A DNA stretch of 64,000 bases from Chitinophaga niastensis. GTDB taxonomy: Bacteria > Bacteroidota > Bacteroidia > Chitinophagales > Chitinophagaceae. Below are positions 52,647 through 61,401 of this stretch, piece by piece (the first letter of the stretch is position 1; each line of letters starts with the position of its first letter). Under the pieces are notes generated by a model, which had not been told where the DNA came from, made no database searches, and saw only the letters and a program-made list of their open reading frames with translations. The position numbers and the translations under genes were made by a program. The stretch spans positions 806,001-870,000 of the forward strand of contig NZ_PYAW01000002.1 in NCBI RefSeq assembly GCF_003014755.1, given 5' to 3'.

Positions 52647-53969
52647 TTATTTAATCAGAAATTCAGGCCGGATGATGATCATGACATACGCCCAGTTACT
52701 GTTGGCGCTGGCATTTTTCACATTTTTCACTGTGGGAGAGGCCAGTGAGGCGGTGCTCCAGAAGTGGCTGTAACCGGCTTCAAATCCGATTATTTTAGTA
52801 AGGGCATAAGTGGCGGTAACATCGGCTTCGGTACCAAATTTTCTGCTCATACCTGTTATCTCACTATCACTGTAAAATTCATGCACATCACCAGTGAGCG
52901 CCCAGCGGGTGCCTGGCTTTAGTTTTGTTTTTATGTAATAGTCCTGCAATCCTTTATTACCAAAACCACTGGCTACATAAAAATAATCCATATTGCCCCA
53001 GAACTTATGCGGGGTGCCGTACAACGGATCAAAATCTGCATTGGTATAATCCACACCGGCTCCTGCGCTAAAAGCTTTGCTCACACTGTATTGGAAGGCA
53101 CCTGATAATAAGCGGCCATTTACCGTTTGTGCGTTGGCGTTAGTGCCAAACTGGTAGTATGCCGATGCGGTATAAGCCATCCTGTTAAACTGTTGTGTGT
53201 AAAATAAGCCGGTGGTCATACGGTTGTTGGTAGTAGCTTCCCATGTTTTTACAGGGAGATGATCTACACTATCTGTATGATATTTTGAGAATTGATCCGC
53301 GAAGAACAGGAAAGAGAGGTTGCCTTTATTCAGTTTCCGGGAGGCATATACAAACTCCAGGCTCTTGTAAGCATTGCCGCCATTGGTATTGGCAGTATAA
53401 TTACCCGGTGGCGTAGGGTTGTATATGGTGCCGGCTGCATTTTCTTTGTTCTGATTAAATGCTACGCCTGTATGTATCATCCAGGCAGTACTTTCATATT
53501 TAAGCACCGCTGCATCGTGTCTGCGGCCCTGTTGCAGCCAATCGAGGTTGCCGAGCAGGCGGCTGTCGTCATATACTAATTCCTGTCGTCCTACTTTTAA
53601 AGAGAGACTTTTATTCTTCCATATTGTATCTGTCAGCAGTATTTCGGCCCAGGCTTCATGCAGCATAAAGCCATTATTATCCGGAGTAGTAGTGCGGTTA
53701 ATGGTAGAAGCGTCCTGTCCCCATACGCGTGTGTCCTGAACCGTTAGACCCAGCTTTATGCGGTAAGCACTAAAGCCGGCTGTCAGTCGTGTACGTTGAG
53801 AGGTAAATAAAGCTGGTGTAGCGCCTTCCGGCTGTGGGGTGCCTTGTCCGTTGCGAAGCTCTGTGCGCGTTCTGAGTTGTGCACCGAGCGATAATTGCGC
53901 ATAACAATGCTGTTGTAGTAGCGAGCCCGAAAGTATAAACGAAGCCCCACCAAGAAACCATTTTTTCAT
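52647..53969 (-). CDS. Alginate-export-family outer-membrane porin
   Basis: The product has 440 residues, starting at the ATG at 53967-53969 (MKKWFLGGASFIL...HCYAQ signal peptide); an upstream start would add 11 residues. It is an Asn/Tyr/Gly-rich beta-barrel with the N-terminal family block (LRTRTELRNGQ, QRTRLTAGFS, LSLKVGRQELVYDDSRLLG near residues 25-150), matching AlgE-like porins. Position in the operon between nirD and narK suggests that it passes nitrate or nitrite through the outer membrane; this is inference, as the family is better known for uronate polymers. Confidence 0.8.
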   Translation of the reverse strand: MKKWFLGGASFILSGSLLQQHCYAQLSLGAQLRTRTELRNGQGTPQPEGATPALFTSQRTRLTAGFSAYRIKLGLTVQDTRVWGQDASTINRTTTPDNNGFMLHEAWAEILLTDTIWKNKSLSLKVGRQELVYDDSRLLGNLDWLQQGRRHDAAVLKYESTAWMIHTGVAFNQNKENAAGTIYNPTPPGNYTANTNGGNAYKSLEFVYASRKLNKGNLSFLFFADQFSKYHTDSVDHLPVKTWEATTNNRMTTGLFYTQQFNRMAYTASAYYQFGTNANAQTVNGRLLSGAFQYSVSKAFSAGAGVDYTNADFDPLYGTPHKFWGNMDYFYVASGFGNKGLQDYYIKTKLKPGTRWALTGDVHEFYSDSEITGMSRKFGTEADVTATYALTKIIGFEAGYSHFWSTASLASPTVKNVKNASANSNWAYVMIIIRPEFLIK

Positions 53970-54055
53970 GTAACTTTGATTGATTTTGAATGTGCCAAAC
54001 ATGTTAGAATCAGAAGCCCGGTTAGCCTGCCAGCTGCCGGGTTTCGTTTTGCAGA

Positions 54056-54427
54056 CTATATCGCTGCAAATAAAGTATCTACCCCTATATATACCAGGTC
54101 ATCAATAATTTTTACAGGATATACTGTTAGTGAGCATTCTGTTTCATCAGAAATGCAACGGCCATCAGCCAGTGAAAATGTTTTTTTGTGAAAAGGGCAG
54201 GCTACTTTGGGCTCATCTTTTACGGTACCTGTCATACCCCGACTCAGGGCCATCTGCCGGCGGTGGGGGCAAAGGTTCTGCGTTGCATACCATTCATCTC
54301 TGCGGGAAAAATAAAACAGGGCAATCTGTTCATCTTTATACTTTACGCATACACCGCCGTTGGTAGGTACATCTGATGTTTTACAGGCAAAGAACCAGTT
54401 GGTAGTTGTTGTTTGAGTAGTAGACAT
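54056..54427 (-). CDS. nirD: Nitrite reductase small subunit NirD (Rieske-type)
   Basis: The 123-residue protein has a Rieske fold with the cluster ligands C-P-H (NLCPHRRQ) and C-P-F-H (ACPFHKKTF). The spacing is that of NirD and related Rieske proteins. I start at the ATG at 54425-54427 (MSTTQTTTT) because the longer frame would overlap the end of nirB. It pairs with NirB, whose stop is 25 nt upstream. Confidence 0.92.
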   Translation of the reverse strand: MSTTQTTTTNWFFACKTSDVPTNGGVCVKYKDEQIALFYFSRRDEWYATQNLCPHRRQMALSRGMTGTVKDEPKVACPFHKKTFSLADGRCISDETECSLTVYPVKIIDDLVYIGVDTLFAAI

Positions 54428-54452
54428 AGCAGTATATTTTTGTGTAAAGAGA

Positions 54453-56951
54453 TTATTTCCATTCTGCTGCTTTCTTCTGTGTGCGCAGACTTTCAAACTG
54501 TATGGTTGGATCTTTATCTTCCGGTGCATTGATGAAGTGGGAGAAGCGTTTGCGTAAGGCAGGATTCTCCACTACTTCTTTCCATTCGCATTTGTAGCTG
54601 TCTACCAGTCGTTGCATTTCCGCTTCCAGCTGTGCGGCAATACCCAGACTGTCATTCACCACCACATTGCGGAGATAATCCATGCCACCATCCAGCTTGT
54701 TGAGCCAGGTAGCTGTGCGTGTGAGCGGATCAGCTGTTTTGATGTAAAACATCAGGAAGCGATCAATGTATTGGATGCATGTTTCGCTGTCCAGGTCGGC
54801 TGCCAGTAAAATGGCATGTTGTGGTTTGGAGCCGCCGTTGCCGCATACGTATAGGTTCCAGCCTTTTTCGGTAGCAATGATGCCAAAGTCTTTGGACTGC
54901 GCCTCTGCGCATTCGCGGATACAACCGGATACGGCTGATTTTATTTTATGCGGTGCGCGCAGCCCGCGGTAACGTTCTTCTATTCTGATCGCATAGCTAA
55001 CGCTGTCATGCAGTCCAAAGCGGCACCAGGTAGAGCCTACGCAGCTTTTAACCGTGCGCAATGCTTTGCCGTATGCATGACCGCTTTCAAACCCGGCGGC
55101 TATCAATTCTTCCCAGATATCCGGTAAATCGCTGAGATGTGCGCCGAATAAGTCGATACGCTGACCACCCGTGATTTTCGTATATAGATTGTATTTATCA
55201 CCGATCTGCCCGATGGCTATCAGCTTTGCTGGTGTTATTTCTCCGCCGGGAATGCGCGGTACTACGGAGTAGGTGCCGCCTTTCTGAATGTTGGCAAGAT
55301 AGCGGTCGTTAGAATCCTGCGCGGTATCGTTGCCTTTATCTAAAATCATTTCATTCCACAAACTGGCCAGGATAGAGGCTATCACCGGTTTGCATACTTC
55401 ACAGCCTTCTCCTTCCCCATAATGGTCCAGTACTTCATCAAAGGAGCGGAGTGATTTTATTTTGATGAGATCCAGCATTTCCTGACGCGAGTAGGCGAAG
55501 TGTTCACACATCACATTGCGGATGTATTTGCCCTGTGCCTTCATGGTAGCGGTGATCAGGTCTTTCACCATGGGAGTGCAACCGCCGCAGCAGGTGCCGG
55601 CTTTGGTACATTTTTTCACCTCATCGAGTGTTTCAAAACCCTTTGTAACAGCATTACAGATAGTGCCTTTGCTCACACTTTCACAGCTACAGATAATGGC
55701 TGCGTCGGGGAGGCCGGTTACACCTGCACCTGAGTCAGTATTGCCGCGATTTGCACCCAGGAGTAAGTCTTCCGGATTAGGGGGCAGTACCAGTTTGTTT
55801 TTAGTGGTTTGCAGCAGCATATTATATGCGCTGGCGTCACCTATTAATATACCTCCTAACAGGTGTTGGCCGTTAGTGGTGATGTTGATACGTTTGTAAG
55901 TGCCTTTGTGTTTGTCTTCAAATACAATGCTGTGGCATGTTTCCGGATCGGAGAACGGATCACCGAAGCTGGCTACATCAACACCGATGAGTTTTAATTT
56001 GGTGCTCATATCAAAACCGGTGAAGACTTTTACTTCACCGGCGATATGCGATGCGGCCACTTCTGCCATTTCATAACCCGGTGCCACCAGGCCATAGATC
56101 ATGTTGTTATAAAGGGCGCATTCACCGATGGAATATATAAAGGGATCGTTGGTTTGTAATTGTTCATTCACCACAATACCGCCTCTGGGGCCTGTTTCCA
56201 GACCAGCCTGCCGGGCCAGTTCATCGCGGGGTTTAATACCTGCGGATACTACTACGATATCTGTTTCCAGGATGGTATCATCTGAAAACTGTAAGCCGGT
56301 AACGGTTTCGTTTCCCAGTATGGCACTGGTGTTTTTGTTGGTCAGTACTTTCAAACCCAGACTTTCCAGTTTGCTTTGTAATATGAAAGATCCTTTATCG
56401 TCTATTTGCCGCGGCATGAGGCGGGAAGAAAATTCTATTACATGCGTATTGCTAATGCCCAGATCCAGTAAGGCTTTAGCTGCTTCCAGTCCAAGTAATC
56501 CACCACCTATTACCACGCCGCTTTTGGCTTTGGGTGCATAGGCCTGCATCATTTCCAGGTCTTCAATGGTGCGGTAAATGAATACGCCTTTTTTATCGAT
56601 GCCTGGTACCGGCGGTACAAAAGCTGCGGAGCCGGTGGCTAATACAAGGTAGTCGTAGGTTTCAGTGATACCTTTATAGGAACGAACTGTCTTATTAGTA
56701 CGATCAATATGGAGTACCGGGTCGCCCAGGTGTAGCCGGATGCCTTGTTCGGTGTACCATTCAGCTGTTGCCAGTAGCAGGTCATCTGCCGTTTTGCCGG
56801 CAAAGTAATCGGTGAGGTGTACGCGATCATAGGCGGGGCGGGGTTCTTCTCCAAATACGACTAACTCAATGGGGGTGTTGACAGATTTGGATATCATCTT
56901 CGCGCAAAATTTATAACCCACCATGCCATTCCCTATTACAACAATTTTCAT
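54453..56951 (-). CDS. nirB: NAD(P)H-dependent nitrite reductase large subunit NirB
   Basis: The 832-residue cytosolic flavo-haem enzyme reduces nitrite to ammonium with six electrons. In order it has a FAD/NAD(P)H reductase domain (VIGNGMVGYKFCA; VIGGGLLGLEAAKAL), a BFD [2Fe-2S] domain (ICSCESV and CCGGC near 415-460) and a second BFD-like segment. The ferredoxin-like half-domain and the sirohaem/[4Fe-4S] domain follow, with CVGSTWC and SGCIREC giving the four Cys ligands. It is the first gene of the minus-strand operon and lies 186 bases from the divergent cobA gene, which supplies the sirohaem precursor. Confidence 0.95.
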   Translation of the reverse strand: MKIVVIGNGMVGYKFCAKMISKSVNTPIELVVFGEEPRPAYDRVHLTDYFAGKTADDLLLATAEWYTEQGIRLHLGDPVLHIDRTNKTVRSYKGITETYDYLVLATGSAAFVPPVPGIDKKGVFIYRTIEDLEMMQAYAPKAKSGVVIGGGLLGLEAAKALLDLGISNTHVIEFSSRLMPRQIDDKGSFILQSKLESLGLKVLTNKNTSAILGNETVTGLQFSDDTILETDIVVVSAGIKPRDELARQAGLETGPRGGIVVNEQLQTNDPFIYSIGECALYNNMIYGLVAPGYEMAEVAASHIAGEVKVFTGFDMSTKLKLIGVDVASFGDPFSDPETCHSIVFEDKHKGTYKRINITTNGQHLLGGILIGDASAYNMLLQTTKNKLVLPPNPEDLLLGANRGNTDSGAGVTGLPDAAIICSCESVSKGTICNAVTKGFETLDEVKKCTKAGTCCGGCTPMVKDLITATMKAQGKYIRNVMCEHFAYSRQEMLDLIKIKSLRSFDEVLDHYGEGEGCEVCKPVIASILASLWNEMILDKGNDTAQDSNDRYLANIQKGGTYSVVPRIPGGEITPAKLIAIGQIGDKYNLYTKITGGQRIDLFGAHLSDLPDIWEELIAAGFESGHAYGKALRTVKSCVGSTWCRFGLHDSVSYAIRIEERYRGLRAPHKIKSAVSGCIRECAEAQSKDFGIIATEKGWNLYVCGNGGSKPQHAILLAADLDSETCIQYIDRFLMFYIKTADPLTRTATWLNKLDGGMDYLRNVVVNDSLGIAAQLEAEMQRLVDSYKCEWKEVVENPALRKRFSHFINAPEDKDPTIQFESLRTQKKAAEWK

Positions 56952-56982
56952 GTGAATACATTTATCGATCAGGAAAGAATAA

Positions 56983-57009
56983 ATTATATTATAAATAAAT
57001 TAATATAAT
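56983..57009. promoter_or_regulatory. A+T-rich 9-bp palindrome between nirB and cobA
   Basis: ATTATATTA and TAATATAAT (56983-56991 and 57001-57009) enclose a 9-nt loop. It sits 32 nt ahead of nirB in the divergent nirB-cobA region. It could be an operator, but in such A+T-rich DNA chance symmetry is likely. No -7 box of the usual form was found for either gene. Confidence 0.25.
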
Positions 57010-57137
57010 AGTATTTCGCGTTTTGGAGATGATATTTTAGGTGGGTGTATGATGTTGGTTATAAAATTACGCGTTTTTGTTTTAAATTTAAGCATGGTTG
57101 TGAATAAAACTATTAAATAATTTTAATCATAATATGT

Positions 57138-57935
57138 ATGCTTATGCCGATTCCATTTTTATCTTTAGTCGGAGCCGGACCCGGAGATCCGGAAATGATC
57201 ACACTAAAAGCCATTAATACCATCCGCCGGGCAAACGTCATATTATATGATGCACTGGTGAATGAATCATTGCTCAGTTATGCAGCACCACAAGCCGTAA
57301 TAAAGTTTGTGGGCAAACGATATGGCTGTCATACTTTATCACAGCAGGAAATTAATCAGCTGATTGTGGAGATGGCACAGGCGCACGGGCATGTAGTACG
57401 ACTAAAAGGCGGTGATCCTTTTGTATTTGGCAGGGCAGTGGAAGAGATATTAATAGCAAAACAACATGGTATCAAAGTGGAGATCATCCCCGGCATATCC
57501 AGTGCTATTGCGGTACCGGCATCACAAATGATCCCACTTACCTGCAGGGGTACAGCAGAAAGTTTTTGGGTAACCACGGGCACTACCAGTGCTGGTAGTA
57601 TCTCTAAGGATATTGAACTGGCTGCTCAATCTACTGCTACAGTAGTGATATTAATGGCCATGAGTAAACTGGAAGGTATCATGGACATCTTTGCACAACA
57701 TGGTAAAAGTGATATGCCGGTGGCTATTATACAGGACGGTACTACTCCTCAGCAAAAGATGGTGACAGGCACGGTACACGATATTGTATGGCGTGTACAG
57801 GTCGCAGGAATGGGCAATCCGGCTATTATTGTAGTAGGAGAAGTGGTGAACCTGCATACTATATTGATGAACGATACTTTGCAACAACTACAAAATAGTC
57901 AAACGTTACATGAAGAAAGACAAACAGGGTTGTGA
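57138..57935 (+). CDS. cobA: Uroporphyrinogen-III C-methyltransferase (SUMT)
   Basis: The 265-residue enzyme methylates uroporphyrinogen III twice with S-adenosylmethionine to precorrin-2, the precursor of sirohaem and of cobalamin. Family motifs are VGAGPGDPEMITLKA at about 12-26, the VRLKGGDPFVFGRA block near 90 and IPGISSAIAVPA near 122. A start at 57144 is equally good. The oxidase/ferrochelatase part of CysG is absent and must be elsewhere. Position opposite nirB indicates a role in making sirohaem for NirB. The next gene overlaps its end by 26 nt. Confidence 0.93.
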   Translation: MLMPIPFLSLVGAGPGDPEMITLKAINTIRRANVILYDALVNESLLSYAAPQAVIKFVGKRYGCHTLSQQEINQLIVEMAQAHGHVVRLKGGDPFVFGRAVEEILIAKQHGIKVEIIPGISSAIAVPASQMIPLTCRGTAESFWVTTGTTSAGSISKDIELAAQSTATVVILMAMSKLEGIMDIFAQHGKSDMPVAIIQDGTTPQQKMVTGTVHDIVWRVQVAGMGNPAIIVVGEVVNLHTILMNDTLQQLQNSQTLHEERQTGL

Positions 57936-58602
57936 TGGTAAAACCTGTCTCCTTTGCCGGTTGTCACTCAAAGAATGGGCGCCGGCAGTAGAAGCGCACA
58001 GGAAAAATTTTACCTTAAACAAAGGGGAATCCCTTTTTAAGGAAGGTGATAAAGTAACCGGCATCTACTTTATTTATGAAGGCCGGATGAAAGTGCATAA
58101 ACACTGGGGCACAGAAAAAGAACTGATTGTACGTTTTGCGCAAAAAGGAGATATTGTAGGGCATAGGGGTGTAGGAGGTACGGATCACTTGTATCCCGTA
58201 TCAGCTACGGCTTTGGAGCCGGTGAAGGTTTGTTTTATAGAGATGGATTTTTTTCAGTCCTCCCTCAAAGTGAATCATGATTTATTATATGAACTCATGT
58301 TGTTTTATGCACAGGAGCTGCAGGCTTCTGAAAAGCATATGCGCAACCTCGCGCATATGTCTGTGAAAGGACGTGTAGCTAATGCATTGTTGCTCCTGCA
58401 ACAAAAATTCGGATTTAATAGGGAAGGTTTTATTGATATCGCTCTCAGTAAGCAGGACCTGGCTTCCTATATTGGTGCAACTTATGAAACTACTTTCAGA
58501 GTCCTGAATGAATTGATAGAAGAGCGGATGGTGGCTGTTTCAGGAAAAAACATAACTATTTTGCATGAAACAAAACTCTTGCACTTAACACAATCCATTT
58601 AG
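57910..58602 (+). CDS. CRP/FNR-family regulator with FNR-like cysteine set (paralogue 1)
   Basis: The 230-residue regulator has an N-terminal Cys cluster C8-x4-C13-x2-C16 and a central Cys108 (KVCFIEM), a three-plus-one arrangement like that of FNR, which binds an oxygen-labile [4Fe-4S] cluster. The beta-roll covers about 30-130 and the winged helix about 150-225 (SKQDLASYIGATYETTFRVL). It overlaps cobA by 26 nt, so it is produced with the sirohaem gene and probably regulates the nitrate operon in response to oxygen, NO or nitrate. The cluster itself is inference. It has a close paralogue downstream, convergent and separated only by a palindromic repeat. Confidence 0.88.
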   Translation: MKKDKQGCDGKTCLLCRLSLKEWAPAVEAHRKNFTLNKGESLFKEGDKVTGIYFIYEGRMKVHKHWGTEKELIVRFAQKGDIVGHRGVGGTDHLYPVSATALEPVKVCFIEMDFFQSSLKVNHDLLYELMLFYAQELQASEKHMRNLAHMSVKGRVANALLLLQQKFGFNREGFIDIALSKQDLASYIGATYETTFRVLNELIEERMVAVSGKNITILHETKLLHLTQSI

Positions 58603-58603
58603 C

Positions 58604-58680
58604 TGAAGAATTACGAATTGCGAATTACGATTTAGAGCGAAGATCGCTTCGATCCGTAAATCGTAATTCGCAATTCTTCA
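58604..58680. repeat. Palindromic repeat element, copy B
   Basis: Perfect 20-nt arms at 58615-58634 and 58657-58676 flank GAGCGAAGATCGCTTCGATC, which itself holds the small stem CGAAG-ATCG-CTTCG. Outer symmetry TGAAGAATT / AATTCTTCA resumes after an extra 7-mer ACGAATT in the left arm only, exactly as in the copy at 36532-36613. It fills the gap between the two convergent FNR-like genes and overlaps the stop of the second, so it may serve as their shared terminator. Confidence 0.9.
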
Positions 58681-59343
58681 ACAATATTTCTGTAGTTTTT
58701 TTTCTTGTAAGATGGTGATAGATTTTCCCTCTGCTTCAATTAATTTTTGTTGAATAAATTCCTGTATGATCCTGTAGATGGTTTCGTAGGTGGTGCCTGC
58801 AAAGGACGCAAGATCCTGCCGGCTGATGCTAAATTGTTTGCTATTATGCATGCGGCTGATCTCCAGCAAAGCATCTGCCAGTCTGCCTTTCACATCCATA
58901 TGCACCAGGTTGCGCATCTTCCGCTCTGCTTCCTGTAATTCATCTGCATAAAATTGCATCAGCTTAAAAGTGAGTGCTGAATTTACTTTCAGCGATGCTT
59001 CAAAAAAAGCGATGTCCATGAAACACACGGTGGTATCTTCCAATGCAGTAGCAGATACGGTGTATAAACGCTGGCCGCTGCCCAATCCACGGTGACCAAG
59101 AATATCACCTTTTTGTGCAAAACGAATAATGAGATCTTTTTCTGCGCCCCATTGCTTATGCACTTTTACTTTGCCTTCATACAAAAAAAAGATACCGGTA
59201 ACCGCCACGCCTTCCTGGAAAATGGTTTCGCCCTTCTTGTAAAAGAGATGCTGTTTGTTGTCCGAGACCGCGGTAATCCACTCCGGCATGCAGAACTGGC
59301 ACAGAAAACATGTCTTTAAATCGCAGGCGCCGGCTTTTTTCAT
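58678..59343 (-). CDS. CRP/FNR-family regulator with FNR-like cysteine set (paralogue 2)
   Basis: The 221-residue paralogue of the regulator at 57910 has N-terminal Cys at 7, 12, 15 and 18 and a central Cys107 (TVCFMDI), so it too could hold an FNR-type cluster. The beta-roll keeps FAQKGDILGHRG, almost identical in the two paralogues. The winged helix contains SRQDLASFAGTTYETIYRII. It is divergent from the ClC channel gene, and an FNR-box-like dyad lies 52 nt ahead of its start, suggesting autoregulation or control by the paralogue. Confidence 0.88.
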   Translation of the reverse strand: MKKAGACDLKTCFLCQFCMPEWITAVSDNKQHLFYKKGETIFQEGVAVTGIFFLYEGKVKVHKQWGAEKDLIIRFAQKGDILGHRGLGSGQRLYTVSATALEDTTVCFMDIAFFEASLKVNSALTFKLMQFYADELQEAERKMRNLVHMDVKGRLADALLEISRMHNSKQFSISRQDLASFAGTTYETIYRIIQEFIQQKLIEAEGKSITILQEKKLQKYC

Positions 59344-59394
59344 GATTGCAATACTAGTACTTTTTTGTGTTTTTTATAGAAAAAATAGGTTTTA

Positions 59395-59412
59395 ATATGA
59401 TTTAGATCATAT
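59395..59412. promoter_or_regulatory. FNR-box-like dyad
   Basis: ATATGAT-TTAG-ATCATAT is a perfect 7-bp inverted repeat with a 4-nt spacer, the same geometry as the FNR consensus TTGAT-N4-ATCAA (one base differs per half). It lies between the divergent FNR-like gene (52 nt from its start) and the ClC gene (42 nt from its start). Binding by either FNR-like paralogue is inference. Confidence 0.55.
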
Positions 59413-59453
59413 TTTTGTGATAAATTTTAATAAAGATTGTCACTTTATATATT

Positions 59454-61262
59454 ATGAGTCATAAAAAAGAGCAGAAATTTGCCGGTAATATGTCACGAAG
59501 AGTATTGTATCTGAGTGTACAGGCTTGCATCAATGCAATGGCAATAGGCTTTGTAGCCAAAGGGCTGGTAATGCTCATCAGCTTATTCACGAACCTGTCG
59601 TTTTACGGTAAGTTCTCTTTTGATGAGGGTGGCCCTGCAGCTAATCACCTGGGCTGGTATGTGGTGCTGATACCTGTTGCCGGTAGCCTGGTGGTAGGCG
59701 TGATGGCGCGCTTTGGCAGCAAAGCCATCCGCGGACATGGTATCCCTGAAGCCATGGAAAATATCATCTTGAATGAAAGCAAGATACCACCTATCATTAC
59801 TTTACTTAAACCCTTGTCTGCTGCCATTTCTATTGGTACCGGCGGTCCCTTTGGTGCGGAAGGCCCCATCATTGCTACGGGTGGCGCTATGGGTTCTTTC
59901 ACCGGACAAGTGATACATATTTCTGCTGCGGAAAGAAAAGTACTGCTTGCTGCCGGTGCCTGTGCAGGTATGTCAGCTATCTTCGGAAGTCCGCTGGCAG
60001 CCATTTTGCTGGCGATAGAATTATTGTTGTTTGAATTTTCTCCCCGTTCTGTGATACCGGTAGCCATTGCCTGTATCACGGGTGCCGGTATGCATATTTT
60101 ATTGTTCAATAGCCATCCTGTATTTACAATGCCGGATATCCCGGCAGTATCAGATATAGCGCTTGTTACCTATGTGTTGATGGGTGCTGTTATTGGTGTG
60201 GTAGCGGCTTATGTATCCCGCTCTGTATATTTTGTGGAAGACCTGTTTGAAAAACTACCTATCCACTGGATGTGGTGGCCCGCGCTGGGCGCGGTAGTAG
60301 TGGGGGTGATAGGTTACTATGCACCACATACGATGGGCGTTGGGTATGATAACATCAAAAGTTTACTCACCGGCAACCTGCCACTGGCCCTGATCTTTTC
60401 ACTTTGTGTGCTTAAATATATTTCATGGGTGATCGCCCTGGGTAGTGGTACTTCCGGTGGCACACTGGCACCGTTATTCACTATTGGCGGTGCTTTGGGC
60501 GCGTTGCTGGGTGTATATGTACTGAAAATATTTCCGGGCAGCGAAATTAATATTGCTACCGCTGCACTGATAGGCATGGCAGCTATGTTTGCCGGATCAT
60601 CCCGCGCTTTGCTCACTGCTATTGTGTTTTCACTGGAAACTACCGGGCAGCCACATGGGCTGTTGCCATTAATTGGCGCCTGTACTGCCGCCTACTTCGT
60701 TTCTTTTTTCCTGATGAAAGGAAGTATCATGACAGAAAAAATCAGGCGCAGAGGCGTTACGGCACCGGATGAATACACCCCGGATGTAATGCAGCTGATC
60801 AGCGTGGCTTCCGTTATTACGCAACCGGCAGTTGTAGTACGTGAAAAAATGACACCGGTGCAGGTGAGCATGTTGATAGATAGCAGCGTTTGTGCTTACT
60901 ATCATCAATACCTCATTGTAACGGATGAAGAAGGCCGGTTTAAAGGATACCTCAACCAGGCGCAGCTGCCGGGCGATGTAGATACAACATTGGATAAACT
61001 GCTGGAGAAATCGGCTCCATACGTATATCCGGGCGATGATATCAATCTTGTAACAGAATTATTTGATAGCTATGAACCAGATGTTTTAGCTGTACTGGAT
61101 AATAGCACCGACAAAAAAATAGCAGGTATTGTAACCGCCGATGCTGTATTGAGGGCATACGGAGAACGCAGGAAAGCCGATGCAAAATATCATTCTGCCT
61201 TTTACGGTAATACCCGGTTACTACGTTTGATGGCGAGGGGTAAGCGATTGCTGGTACGTTAA
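59454..61262 (+). CDS. ClC-family chloride channel or transporter with C-terminal CBS domains
   Basis: The 602-residue inner-membrane protein shows the ClC selectivity motifs GHGIPEAM near 97, GPFGAEGPI near 140 (the gating Glu) and GSGTSGGTLAPLF near 330. Two CBS domains (about 445-590) form the cytosolic tail. At the position of the internal proton glutamate of H+/Cl- exchangers (IEEM in E. coli) the sequence reads IELL, so proton coupling may be lost, as in true channels; this rests on an alignment by eye. The preceding gap carries an FNR-box-like dyad, so expression may follow oxygen or nitrate conditions. Confidence 0.88.
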   Translation: MSHKKEQKFAGNMSRRVLYLSVQACINAMAIGFVAKGLVMLISLFTNLSFYGKFSFDEGGPAANHLGWYVVLIPVAGSLVVGVMARFGSKAIRGHGIPEAMENIILNESKIPPIITLLKPLSAAISIGTGGPFGAEGPIIATGGAMGSFTGQVIHISAAERKVLLAAGACAGMSAIFGSPLAAILLAIELLLFEFSPRSVIPVAIACITGAGMHILLFNSHPVFTMPDIPAVSDIALVTYVLMGAVIGVVAAYVSRSVYFVEDLFEKLPIHWMWWPALGAVVVGVIGYYAPHTMGVGYDNIKSLLTGNLPLALIFSLCVLKYISWVIALGSGTSGGTLAPLFTIGGALGALLGVYVLKIFPGSEINIATAALIGMAAMFAGSSRALLTAIVFSLETTGQPHGLLPLIGACTAAYFVSFFLMKGSIMTEKIRRRGVTAPDEYTPDVMQLISVASVITQPAVVVREKMTPVQVSMLIDSSVCAYYHQYLIVTDEEGRFKGYLNQAQLPGDVDTTLDKLLEKSAPYVYPGDDINLVTELFDSYEPDVLAVLDNSTDKKIAGIVTADAVLRAYGERRKADAKYHSAFYGNTRLLRLMARGKRLLVR

Positions 61263-61302
61263 CATTGTTTTCGTGAATTGTCACATAATAGGTTAAGCAC
61301 AG

Positions 61303-61330
61303 CCTGCTCTTCGTGAGCAGGTTTTTTTTT
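61303..61330 (+). terminator. Intrinsic terminator of the ClC gene
   Basis: Stem CCTGCTC / GAGCAGG (61303-61309 and 61315-61321) with loop TTCGT is followed by nine T residues. It lies 41 nt after the stop codon. Confidence 0.93.
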
Positions 61331-61401
61331 ATGCGTTATAAAATATATAACTGATTGGATCGTCTTCAGGATAATAAGGAAATCTATTTTAACTTTATTA
61401 C

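Noticed and set aside
57112..57127. ATTAAA-TAAT-TTTAAT as an FNR box ahead of cobA.
   Set aside because: It lacks the TGAT/ATCA core and sits in very A+T-rich DNA where such symmetry arises by chance.
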